Shown here in pieces: positions 18,138 to 25,353 of a stretch of 64,000 nt of DNA (the stretch's first letter is position 1; every line of letters begins with the position of its first letter). Under the pieces are notes generated by a model. That model had not been told where the DNA came from, ran no database searches, and saw only the letters and a list, made by a program, of their open reading frames with translations. The translations under genes were made by a program, and so were the position numbers. Location: NCBI RefSeq assembly GCF_002407185.1, contig NZ_CP023563.1, positions 3,658,001 through 3,722,000 of the forward strand, given 5' to 3'. This DNA is from Brachybacterium vulturis (lineage in GTDB: Bacteria > Actinomycetota > Actinomycetes > Actinomycetales > Dermabacteraceae).

Positions 18138-18835
18138 CCTGCCCGCCCCGCGACGACAGCGCCGCTGCGGCACCGGCCCCGCCGATCCGGGTGGTGGTGG
18201 CCGAGGACCATCCGGCCGTGCGCTCCGGCCTGGTGGCGCTGCTGGGCTCCGTCGCGGACATCACCGTGGTCGCCGAGGCGGCCGACGGCGACGCCGCGGT
18301 GGCCGCCACCCGTGAGCACCGGCCGGACGTGGTCCTCACCGACGTGCGCATGCCGGGAGCCACCGGCATCGAGATCACCCCGCAGCTGCGCGAGACCGGC
18401 GCGAACGTGCTGGTGATCTCCGGATTCGACCTGGACGACTACGTGCTCGGCGCGCTCCGGGCCGGAGCCGACGGGTATCTGGTGAAGACCGAGGACCCGC
18501 AGCGGATCCTCGCCGCGGTGCGGGACGTGCACCGCGGTGATGCGGTGCTCTCCGCGAGAGCGACCCGAGCCGTGCTCGAGGCGCTGCAGGGACGGGAGAC
18601 GGACGCGCCCTCGGCCGCGGAGCCGCCCGCCCCGCCCGGACCCGCTCCCCGCTTCACCCGCCGGGAGGAGGATGTGCTCGCCCTGGTCGCGCAGGGCAGG
18701 ACGAACCAGCAGATCGCCAGCGAGCTGTTCGTCGAGGTCACCACGGTGAAGTCGCACCTCTCCCATGCGCTGGTGAAGCTGCAGCTGGAGTCCCGGGTGC
18801 AGGCGGCGCTGTGGTGGCAGCAGCACCGGAGGTGA
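18134..18835 (+). CDS. NarL/FixJ-family response regulator
   Basis: A 233-residue regulator with a receiver domain (residues 18-135, phosphoacceptor Asp70 in VVLTDVRMPG, Lys in YLVKTED) and a C-terminal LuxR-type HTH (FTRREEDVLALVAQGRTNQQIA, TTVKSHLSHAL). A Pro/Ala-rich linker joins them. It pairs with the kinase upstream (4-bp overlap). The DHA2 efflux gene starts 187 bp downstream with its own inverted repeat, so it may be a target of this system; inference from position only. Confidence 0.87.
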   Translation: MTCPPRDDSAAAAPAPPIRVVVAEDHPAVRSGLVALLGSVADITVVAEAADGDAAVAATREHRPDVVLTDVRMPGATGIEITPQLRETGANVLVISGFDLDDYVLGALRAGADGYLVKTEDPQRILAAVRDVHRGDAVLSARATRAVLEALQGRETDAPSAAEPPAPPGPAPRFTRREEDVLALVAQGRTNQQIASELFVEVTTVKSHLSHALVKLQLESRVQAALWWQQHRR

Positions 18836-18853
18836 GCCCGGCGGCGCGTCTCA

Positions 18854-18886
18854 TATCACGGTGACGAGAAGTGGGTCGCCGTGACA
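18854..18886 (+). promoter_or_regulatory. Imperfect inverted repeat upstream of the DHA2 efflux gene
   Basis: TATCACGGTGAC (18854-18865) and GTCGCCGTGACA (18875-18886) pair at 10 of 12 positions around a 9-bp centre. ATCACGGTG also recurs as a direct repeat at 18855 and 18889. There is no T-run, so an operator is more likely than an intrinsic terminator, but it lies only 18 bp after the response-regulator stop and either is possible. Confidence 0.35.
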
Positions 18887-19021
18887 GGATCACGGTGGCC
18901 GCGGACGGTGTCCGTCGGCCCACCGGATGGTGACCCGACTGCTCCGCCCCCTCTCGGACGCGCGCGGACAGGGCGGGTTCCGGCCCTCTGGTACCTCGAT
19001 GAAGAAAGCACGTCTGCCCTC

Positions 19022-20530
19022 ATGACGACGCACACGCCCACCCCCACTGGAGAGTTCCCCGCCCTCGAATCCTCCGGCGCCCGCGCCTCGGGAGCCGACG
19101 CCCACGAGCCCGCGAGCGTCACCGTCACCCCGATCATCGCGGTGCTGGTGGTCTCCGCCTTCGTGATGATCCTCAACGAGACGATGCTGTCGGTCGCACT
19201 GCCGGTGCTGATGGCGGACCTCACGATCACCGCGGTCACCGCGCAGTGGCTCTCCACCGGATTCATGCTGACGATGGCGGTGGTCATCCCGACCACCGGC
19301 TTCCTCATGAAGCGGCTGTCCACCCGCACCGTGTTCACCACCGCGATGCTGCTGTTCCTGGTCGGCACCCTCGTCGCCGCGGCGGCCCCCACCTTCACGG
19401 TGCTGCTGGGCGCACGCGTGGTGCAGGCCGCGGGCACCGCGATGGTGCTGCCGCTGCTGATGACCACGATCCTCGCGCTGGTGCCGCTGCGCGCCCGCGG
19501 CCTGGTGATGGGGCTGGTGGGCGTGGTCATCTCCGCCGCGCCGGCGCTCGGCCCGTCGATCTCCGGGTTCATCCTCGAGCACTGGTCCTGGCACCGCCTG
19601 TTCGTGATGATGCTGCCGATCATCGTGGTCGCCCTGGTCATCGGCCTGCTGTTCATGCGCAACTACACCGATCCCGAGAAGGTGGGACTGGACGTCGTCT
19701 CGGTGGTCCTGTCCGCGATCGGCTTCGGCGGCATGATCTACGCGCTGGCCTCGATCAGCGCCGTCGTCGACGGCAGCAACCGCGTGATGCCCCTGATCGT
19801 GCTCACGGTGGGCGCGCTGTCGCTGGCGCTGTTCACCTCCCGCCAGGTGCGCCGGCGGGCCCGCGGCCAGGAGCCGCTGCTGGACCTGCGACCGCTGAAG
19901 GTCCGCACCTTCTCGGTGTCGGTGCTGGTGATCCTGCTGAGCTTCGCCACCATGCTCGGCACCGTCGTGGCGCTGCCGCTGTACATGACCGGTGCGCTGG
20001 GCATGTCCACGTTCACGGTGGGCCTGACCATGCTCCCCGGCGCGGCCGCCTCCGGCGTGCTGGGCCCGCTGGTCGGCGCCGCCTTCGACCGGGTGGGTCC
20101 GCGCCCGCTCGTGGTCCCCGGCGCCGCGCTGATGGCCCTGGCGTGCTGGCTCGAGGTGCTGCTGCTGGACGGCGACTCCACCCAGGGCCTGATCATCGCG
20201 CTGAACATCCCGCTCGGCATCGGCATGGCCATGGTCATGACCCCGCTGATGGCGCTGTCCCTCGGGGCGCTGCCGCGGTCGCTGTACGGTCACGGCTCCG
20301 CCATCCTCAACACCCTGCAGCAGCTCGCCGCGGCGCTGGGCACGGCCGTGTTCATCGCGCTGCTCACCCTCGGCTCCGCCGTCGCGGCAGAGGCCGGGGC
20401 CTCCGCGAGCGCCGCCCAGGCCGGCGGCGCCGGCTGGGCCTTCGCCTTCGGCGGGGTGCTGACCACTGCCGCGACGGTGCTCGCCCTGACGCTCAGGAAC
20501 ACAGCGGCAGAGGACGAGCCGGCCGCCTGA
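19022..20530 (+). CDS. DHA2-family (EmrB/QacA) MFS efflux transporter
   Basis: A 502-residue drug:H+ antiporter-type protein with about 14 hydrophobic helices. Family features: LNETMLSVALPVLMADL in helix 1 (motif D1), QWLSTGFML in helix 2, the motif-A loop GFLMKRLSTRTVF and the helix-5 antiporter motif GLVGVVISAAPALGPSISG. Substrate unknown. Start at the ATG at 19022; no strong Shine-Dalgarno, the best being a GAAGAAAG stretch upstream. It follows the two-component genes on the same strand and is convergent with a sulfatase 15 bp beyond its stop. Confidence 0.85.
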   Translation: MTTHTPTPTGEFPALESSGARASGADAHEPASVTVTPIIAVLVVSAFVMILNETMLSVALPVLMADLTITAVTAQWLSTGFMLTMAVVIPTTGFLMKRLSTRTVFTTAMLLFLVGTLVAAAAPTFTVLLGARVVQAAGTAMVLPLLMTTILALVPLRARGLVMGLVGVVISAAPALGPSISGFILEHWSWHRLFVMMLPIIVVALVIGLLFMRNYTDPEKVGLDVVSVVLSAIGFGGMIYALASISAVVDGSNRVMPLIVLTVGALSLALFTSRQVRRRARGQEPLLDLRPLKVRTFSVSVLVILLSFATMLGTVVALPLYMTGALGMSTFTVGLTMLPGAAASGVLGPLVGAAFDRVGPRPLVVPGAALMALACWLEVLLLDGDSTQGLIIALNIPLGIGMAMVMTPLMALSLGALPRSLYGHGSAILNTLQQLAAALGTAVFIALLTLGSAVAAEAGASASAAQAGGAGWAFAFGGVLTTAATVLALTLRNTAAEDEPAA

Positions 20531-20545
20531 GCGGGCGGCGCAGCG

Positions 20546-21982
20546 CTACTGCTCGAAGGACCCCTGTCGATCCTCGCTGCCCAGCGGTCTGTTCTGCCCC
20601 CTGCCGGTGACCGGCAGCTCCCAGCCGTCCAGCTCGGGTTCGCCGCACCGGGCGAACCGCTCGCGCAGGCGCGCGGCCAGATCGTCCCGCACCGCGGCGA
20701 CCGCCGGGTCCGAGGAGAGGTCGTGCTCCTCCTCGGGATCGGTCTCGAGGTCGTACAGCTCCTCGGGCCCCTCGTGGCGCGAGACGTACTTCCACCGCTC
20801 GGTGCGGAGCATGCGGTTGCCGCCGTACTCGTCCAGGACCAGGATCTCCGACGGCAGGGGCTCGACGGGCTGCTCGCCGGGGGTGAGCAGAGCGGCGATG
20901 CTGCGCCCGAGGCGCAGCGGATCCGGCGGCGCGGTGACGCCGGCGAGCTCCAGCACCGTCTCGAACACGCTGGTGGCGCTGACCAGGTGATCGCTCACCC
21001 GCCCGGCCGCGATCCGACCCGGCCCCCAGGCGATGAACGGGACCCGGATCGAGTTCTCCCAGAAGTTCAGGGGGAAGGTGCCGTTCCCCTTGCCCCAGAT
21101 GCCATGGTGCCCGCAGGAGAAGCCGTTGTCGGAGGTGAACAGCACGATCGTGTTCTCCAGCAGCCCCTGCTCCTCCGCCTCGGCGAGGACCCGGGCCAGC
21201 ATCCGATCGATGCCGGTGACCGCGGCGGCGTAGCCGGCCAGATTCCGGTGGCGGTGCTCGACCGGATCCGCGACGACGCGGCCGTTGGACCACGGATGCG
21301 GCGCAGGCGCCGGGACCGAGGGGAAATCGGTGTCGGCGTACAGGTCCACGAGCTCGTCGGGGTGGTTGCCGTTCGTCCACGGTGCGTGCGGGGCCGTGGT
21401 GGCCAGCTGCAGGAAGAACGGTCTCCCCTCTCCCTCGGCGGCATGGCGGCGCAGGAAGTCCACCCCGTGGTCCCCGACCGCGTCCGTGAAGTAGCGCGGC
21501 TCCTCGGCCTCGCGCGGCTCGGCGGTGGTGCGGCCGGTCTCCTCGTCGAACTCCCAGATCGGGGCGTCGTAGTAGGAGCTGCCGCCGAGCCGGTGCGGGT
21601 ACCAGTACTCGTAGCCGGCGGCGGGTTCGTGGGAGCTGCCCACATGCCATTTCCCGGCCAGGCCGCAGTGGTAGCCACCCGCCGCCAGCGCCTGGGGAAG
21701 AGTGGGGAGGCCGTCGATGTAGGCACTCTGCGGTCCCGGGGTCTCGACCCCTTCCGGGCGCAGCCAGTCATGCACGCCGTGGGCCGACGGCATCCGGCCG
21801 GTCAGCAGGGAGGCGCGGGCCGGGGAGCACACCGGGGACGCGCAGAAGAACCGCTCCAGGTAGGTGCCCTCGGCGGCGAGCCGGTCCAGGGTCGGGGTGA
21901 GGAGCTCGGGGGTCTCCCGTCCCAGTGCCCAGGGTCCCTGGTCGTCGGTCAGGATGAACAGGATGTTCGGGGCATCGTTCAT
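20546..21982 (-). CDS. Cys-type S1 sulfatase (first of four)
   Basis: A 478-residue type I sulfatase that hydrolyses a sulfate ester after FGE activates it. The metal-binding DDQ follows strand ILFILT. The formylglycine motif is CSPAR with Cys52, then LTGRMPSAHG. AGKWHVG supplies the conserved Lys and TSDNGFSCGHHG the metal-binding Asp-Asn and His. No signal peptide, so cytoplasmic. The residue after the active-site Cys is Ser. The start at 21982 gives the usual short N-terminus; an upstream start would add non-family residues. Substrate not predictable; neighbours on either side are unrelated. Confidence 0.87.
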   Translation of the reverse strand: MNDAPNILFILTDDQGPWALGRETPELLTPTLDRLAAEGTYLERFFCASPVCSPARASLLTGRMPSAHGVHDWLRPEGVETPGPQSAYIDGLPTLPQALAAGGYHCGLAGKWHVGSSHEPAAGYEYWYPHRLGGSSYYDAPIWEFDEETGRTTAEPREAEEPRYFTDAVGDHGVDFLRRHAAEGEGRPFFLQLATTAPHAPWTNGNHPDELVDLYADTDFPSVPAPAPHPWSNGRVVADPVEHRHRNLAGYAAAVTGIDRMLARVLAEAEEQGLLENTIVLFTSDNGFSCGHHGIWGKGNGTFPLNFWENSIRVPFIAWGPGRIAAGRVSDHLVSATSVFETVLELAGVTAPPDPLRLGRSIAALLTPGEQPVEPLPSEILVLDEYGGNRMLRTERWKYVSRHEGPEELYDLETDPEEEHDLSSDPAVAAVRDDLAARLRERFARCGEPELDGWELPVTGRGQNRPLGSEDRQGSFEQ

Positions 21983-22095
21983 GGGGCTGCTTCTTCCGGT
22001 CGGTGAGGTCCGACCCACTCTAGATGAAACACCCGATGATTATTCGGTCCTGTCCAGATCGACGGCCGGAATCGTCGGCGGATCGCACATCGCGC

Positions 22096-22941
22096 CTACA
22101 GAGATCCCCTCTCTCGGCGTGCAGGGGGCGCGGAATCGTCCGGGTCGATCGCCGGGCAGAGCGGGCGAGGCGTCCAGCCCTCGGCCCAGGGCTGCGCCGT
22201 GACCGTCACGTCGAGGTGGGCGTCCTCGTCACCGCTGCCGCCGCCCGCGCAGAAGGAGGTGCGGTGGCTGGACCAGCCGGGGGCCAGCACGGCCTCGAAG
22301 GAGCCGTCGACGATCGAGAGGATCAAGCAGTCCAGCTCCTCGAGCAGGTCGCGGGAGCCCGAGTCGCAGGCATCGCAGCCGCAGTCCGGGGTGGTGCTCA
22401 CCGGGACCGGCGGCTCGCCGACGCCGACGACCAGGCCCATGATCAGGGCATCCGGGCCGGTGAGGTCGCCGCTGCCGGTCGCTTCGTCCGGTGAGGTGCG
22501 GGCGAGGACCAGGGGCTGCGCGCCGGGCCGACGGGGGCGCAGCACGGTGGTGCGGTACCGGTCGACGTACGGCTTGACGGCCCAGACGATCCCGGCGCCG
22601 TCGTCGACGTCGACGTCGGCCCAGCCGCGGGCGGTGAGCACGCGTGTCCAGGCCTCGGCCCGGGTCCAGAAGATCCGGTACTTGCCGGGGTCCAGGCAGC
22701 GGCTGTACTCCTCCTCGCGGCTGTCGCGCAGCTCGCCGCCGGCGCTCAGGTGCGGGTCCTCCCAGGCGGGGGTGTCGGTGCCGGTCTGCGCGAAGGCGTC
22801 CTCCACCTCGGTGAGCAGCTGCAGGAGGGCGTCGGAGAACGGCGGGCCGGCATCGGCCCATGCCTCGGATCCGTCCTGGGCGAGCTCGCACAGCAGGGCA
22901 TGCTGCTGCTCCCACCAGGTCGGAGCGGGCGTCGTGACCAT
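22096..22941 (-). CDS. DUF6226-like protein
   Basis: A 281-residue soluble actinobacterial protein of unknown function, which I assign to the DUF6226 group. A compact Cys cluster TPDCGCDACDSGS near residue 200 could bind metal. The C-terminal part EELDCLILSIVDGSFEAV and the ending with RTSFCAG look structured; the last 20 residues are low complexity. The ATG at 22941 is the first in a plausible position. It is divergent from the phosphotransferase gene, 71 bp apart. Confidence 0.6.
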   Translation of the reverse strand: MVTTPAPTWWEQQHALLCELAQDGSEAWADAGPPFSDALLQLLTEVEDAFAQTGTDTPAWEDPHLSAGGELRDSREEEYSRCLDPGKYRIFWTRAEAWTRVLTARGWADVDVDDGAGIVWAVKPYVDRYRTTVLRPRRPGAQPLVLARTSPDEATGSGDLTGPDALIMGLVVGVGEPPVPVSTTPDCGCDACDSGSRDLLEELDCLILSIVDGSFEAVLAPGWSSHRTSFCAGGGSGDEDAHLDVTVTAQPWAEGWTPRPLCPAIDPDDSAPPARRERGSL

Positions 22942-23012
22942 GGACCGACTGTATCCGGGTCCGGTGCGGGCGGTGATTGAAGACGTCCGGCGCCTCTGAC
23001 AGGCTCTCCCCC

Positions 23013-23909
23013 ATGACTGCGACGCCCGAGGCGGCGGCCCTCGACCCCGCGCTGCGCGCCTGGCTCTCCCCCGTGGTCGGCGAGGTCTCACTGGTGCAGA
23101 CCCTGACCGGCGGCATCACGGGACAGATGCTGCAGCTGCGGCGCGCCGACGCTCAGGGCGACCTCGTCGTGCGGCGCTGGCCGGGGGAACGCGGCAGCGA
23201 CCAGGCGATGGTGCGCCGCGAGGTCGCCGGGCTGGAGGCCCTGGCCGACGTCGGCCTGCCGGTCCCCACGCTGCTGGCCGCCGACCCCGAGGGCACTGCC
23301 ACCGGCCGGCCGACGACGCTCACGCGCTTCCTGCCCGGCAGGGTGGAGCTCGCCCCTGTGGACCGGCGCGCCTGGGTGCACCGACTCGCCGCGATGCTGG
23401 CACAGATCCATGCGGTGCCGCCGCCGGCGCTCGCCGCGTGCGAGCCCGCGAACCCCGCCGAGCTGTCCTGGCTGGCGCAGGACGGCGACCCGGGACTGGC
23501 CCGAGCCGCCCGCGAGCTCGCCGCCGGCCCCGCCGATCCCGACCGTGCAGTGCTCAGCCACGGCGACTATCAGCACTTCAACGTGCTCTGGCGCGACGAG
23601 GAGATCTCGGCGGTGGTGGACTGGCCCACCGTCGGTCTCGCGGACCGCGGCGTGGACGTGGGCCATTGCCGGCTCAACCTCGCCGTGCTGTTCTCCGCCG
23701 AGGCCGCGATGGGGTTCCTCGCCGACTACGAGGAGCTCGCCGGGGTGCGGATCGATCCGGCCTCCGACATGGAGCGGCTGCTGAACTTCGGCCCGCACTG
23801 GCGCGAGTTCATCCCGTTCCAGGTCCTCGGCCGCGCTCCCGTCGACGGCCCCGGGATGGCCGACCGGGTCCGCGAGACGATCGTAGCCACCCTGCGGCGC
23901 GCCGGCTGA
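23013..23909 (+). CDS. APH-family phosphotransferase
   Basis: A 298-residue kinase-like protein of the aminoglycoside phosphotransferase/choline kinase superfamily. It shows an N-lobe Lys-equivalent region (LVVRRWPGE), a catalytic loop LSHGDYQHFNVLW (H-G-D with Asn six residues on) and the metal-binding Asp of AVVDWPTVG. Proteins like this phosphorylate hydroxyls of small molecules; actual resistance is not implied. Start at ATG 23013 within a short promoter gap. It is convergent with the DAHP synthase, 5 bp apart. Confidence 0.78.
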   Translation: MTATPEAAALDPALRAWLSPVVGEVSLVQTLTGGITGQMLQLRRADAQGDLVVRRWPGERGSDQAMVRREVAGLEALADVGLPVPTLLAADPEGTATGRPTTLTRFLPGRVELAPVDRRAWVHRLAAMLAQIHAVPPPALAACEPANPAELSWLAQDGDPGLARAARELAAGPADPDRAVLSHGDYQHFNVLWRDEEISAVVDWPTVGLADRGVDVGHCRLNLAVLFSAEAAMGFLADYEELAGVRIDPASDMERLLNFGPHWREFIPFQVLGRAPVDGPGMADRVRETIVATLRRAG

Positions 23910-23914
23910 GGCCG

Positions 23915-24991
23915 TCAGGCGCGGCGGCGATGCGCTCCTGCGGCGAGCGCGCGCAGCACGTCCTCGGTGCGCTCCCAGTCCATGCACTTGTCGGTCACGG
24001 ACTGCCCGCGCACCAGGCCGGCGGGGCCCGCGTCGACGTCGAGGCGCTGCGCACCGGCGACCAGGTTGCTCTCGAGCATCACCCCGGCCACGGCCGCGCC
24101 GTCGACCGCGATCTGAGCGGCGAGCAGGGTGGCGACCTCGGCCTGGCGCACGTGGTCCTTGCCGGAGTTGCCATGGCTGGCGTCGATGAGCAGGCGCTGC
24201 GGGAGGTCGCTGGCCGCAAGGCGCTCGGTCGCGGTGCGCACCGGGCCCGGGCCCCAGTTCGGCCCGTCGGCCCCGCCGCGCAGGATGAGGTGGGCATCGG
24301 GGTTCCCGGTGGTGGAGACGAGATTCGCCAGCCCGTCGGCCCCGATGCCGAGGAAGGACTGCGGGGCGGAGGCCGCGGCGATCGCGTCCAGTGCGCTCTG
24401 GATCCCGCCGTCGGTGCCGTTCTTGAACCCGATCGGCATGGACAGCCCGGAGGCGAGCTGGCGGTGGATCTGGGACTCGGTGGTGCGGGCGCCGATCGCA
24501 CCCCAGCTGATGAGGTCCGCGATGTACTGCGGGCTGATCGGCTCGAGGAACTCGGTCGCGGTGGGCAGGCCGAGCGCGGTGACGTCGTGCAGGAAGGTGC
24601 GAGCGCGGCGCAGTCCGGTGGCGATGTCGTGGCTGCCGTTCAGGTGCGGGTCGTTGATCAGGCCCTTCCAGCCCACGGTGGTGCGGGGCTTCTCGAAGTA
24701 GGTGCGCATCACCAGCAGCAGCTCCTCCCCCAGCTCGGCCTGGAGCGCGGCGAGGCGGCGGGCGTAGTCCAGACCGGCCTCGGGGTCGTGGATCGAGCAG
24801 GGGCCGACGACGACGAGCAGGCGGTCGTCGGTGCCCTCGAGCACCTCGCGCACCCGTGCACGATGCTGGGCGATCTGCGCGGCGGCGGCGGGGGCCAGCG
24901 GCAGCTCGGCGAGCAGCTCGGCCGGGGTGGGCAGCGGGGTGAAGCTCGCGATGTGACGGTCAGCGGCGGGGGCGGTGGCGAGAGCGGTCAT
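23915..24991 (-). CDS. aroF: Class I DAHP synthase (3-deoxy-7-phosphoheptulonate synthase)
   Basis: A 358-residue enzyme that joins phosphoenolpyruvate and erythrose 4-phosphate, the first step of the shikimate pathway. Class I signatures: VVGPCSIHDPEA, MRTYFEKPRTTVGWKG, EFLEPISPQY, ARTTESQIHRQLASG, GFKNGT, LIDASHGNSGKDH and MLESNL. Length matches the AroFGH type. The ATG at 24991 is chosen by family alignment. It is preceded by a leader with an FIY-containing peptide and attenuator stems, implying control by aromatic amino acid supply. Confidence 0.93.
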   Translation of the reverse strand: MTALATAPAADRHIASFTPLPTPAELLAELPLAPAAAAQIAQHRARVREVLEGTDDRLLVVVGPCSIHDPEAGLDYARRLAALQAELGEELLLVMRTYFEKPRTTVGWKGLINDPHLNGSHDIATGLRRARTFLHDVTALGLPTATEFLEPISPQYIADLISWGAIGARTTESQIHRQLASGLSMPIGFKNGTDGGIQSALDAIAAASAPQSFLGIGADGLANLVSTTGNPDAHLILRGGADGPNWGPGPVRTATERLAASDLPQRLLIDASHGNSGKDHVRQAEVATLLAAQIAVDGAAVAGVMLESNLVAGAQRLDVDAGPAGLVRGQSVTDKCMDWERTEDVLRALAAGAHRRRA

Positions 24992-25061
24992 GGGTCCTGT
25001 CCTGTGGTGAGGGGCGGACCCGATGCTCGGAACCTGCGCAGAGCCCGCCGGGGAATGGCGA

Positions 25062-25085
25062 AGGGCAGAGCATCTGCTCTGCCCT
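25062..25085 (-). terminator. Attenuator terminator hairpin before aroF
   Basis: A perfect 11-bp inverted repeat (25062-25072 with 25075-25085), giving a very stable GC-rich stem. On the transcript it lies between the leader peptide and aroF. The following bases (TTCGCCATTCC) have only a weak U content, common in high-GC actinobacteria. Its 5' arm starts directly after the upstream 16-bp stem. Confidence 0.7.
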
Positions 25086-25142
25086 GGTCGGCTCTGGAGG
25101 GTCGGTGACGCTATACGGTCGCCGGCCCCTCCGGAGCCGACC
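25086..25142 (-). promoter_or_regulatory. Long leader stem overlapping the aroF leader peptide
   Basis: Bases 25127-25142 pair with 25086-25101 at 15 of 16 positions. The 5' arm lies within the leader peptide gene just after its Phe-Ile-Tyr codons, so a ribosome stalled there would hide it. The 3' arm contains CAGAGC, also present in the terminator 5' arm, so alternative pairing with the terminator 3' arm is possible. This is the expected layout of a ribosome-mediated attenuator; the exact competing folds are inference. Confidence 0.6.
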
Positions 25143-25170
25143 TCGCATAGATGAACCGACGATTCTGCAT
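25111..25170 (-). CDS. Leader peptide of the aroF attenuator
   Basis: A 19-residue reading frame, MQNRRFIYARSAPEGPATV, between a probable promoter and the attenuator stems. Adjacent Phe and Tyr codons, separated by one Ile, are the control codons expected for a DAHP synthase sensing Phe/Tyr supply. No Shine-Dalgarno is seen; the -10 element ends seven bases before the ATG, so translation is probably leaderless. A similar leader (aroR) upstream of aroF has, as I recall, been described in Corynebacterium glutamicum. Confidence 0.65.
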   Translation of the reverse strand: MQNRRFIYARSAPEGPATV

Positions 25171-25177
25171 GGCGGAG

Positions 25178-25205
25178 ACAGTACACGCTGACCCGCGGGA
25201 CGCAA
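25178..25205 (-). promoter_or_regulatory. Probable aroF leader promoter
   Basis: On the minus strand TTGCGT (25205-25200), 16 bp, then TACTGT (25183-25178). The start of transcription would fall at or very near the leader peptide ATG at 25170. The match to the housekeeping consensus is moderate. Confidence 0.4.
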
Positions 25206-25353
25206 GCGCGGTCCGGGTGGCGGGCAGCGGGCGCCCGCCGTGCCTGCTCAGGCGGAGCGTCGGCCCATGGCTTTCGCGGGTGGACGGGCCTACGGTGGGA
25301 GGAGGTCCGCCGACGAGCCCCGCCGGCGGTCGCTCGTCGAGGAGGATCGCGTC

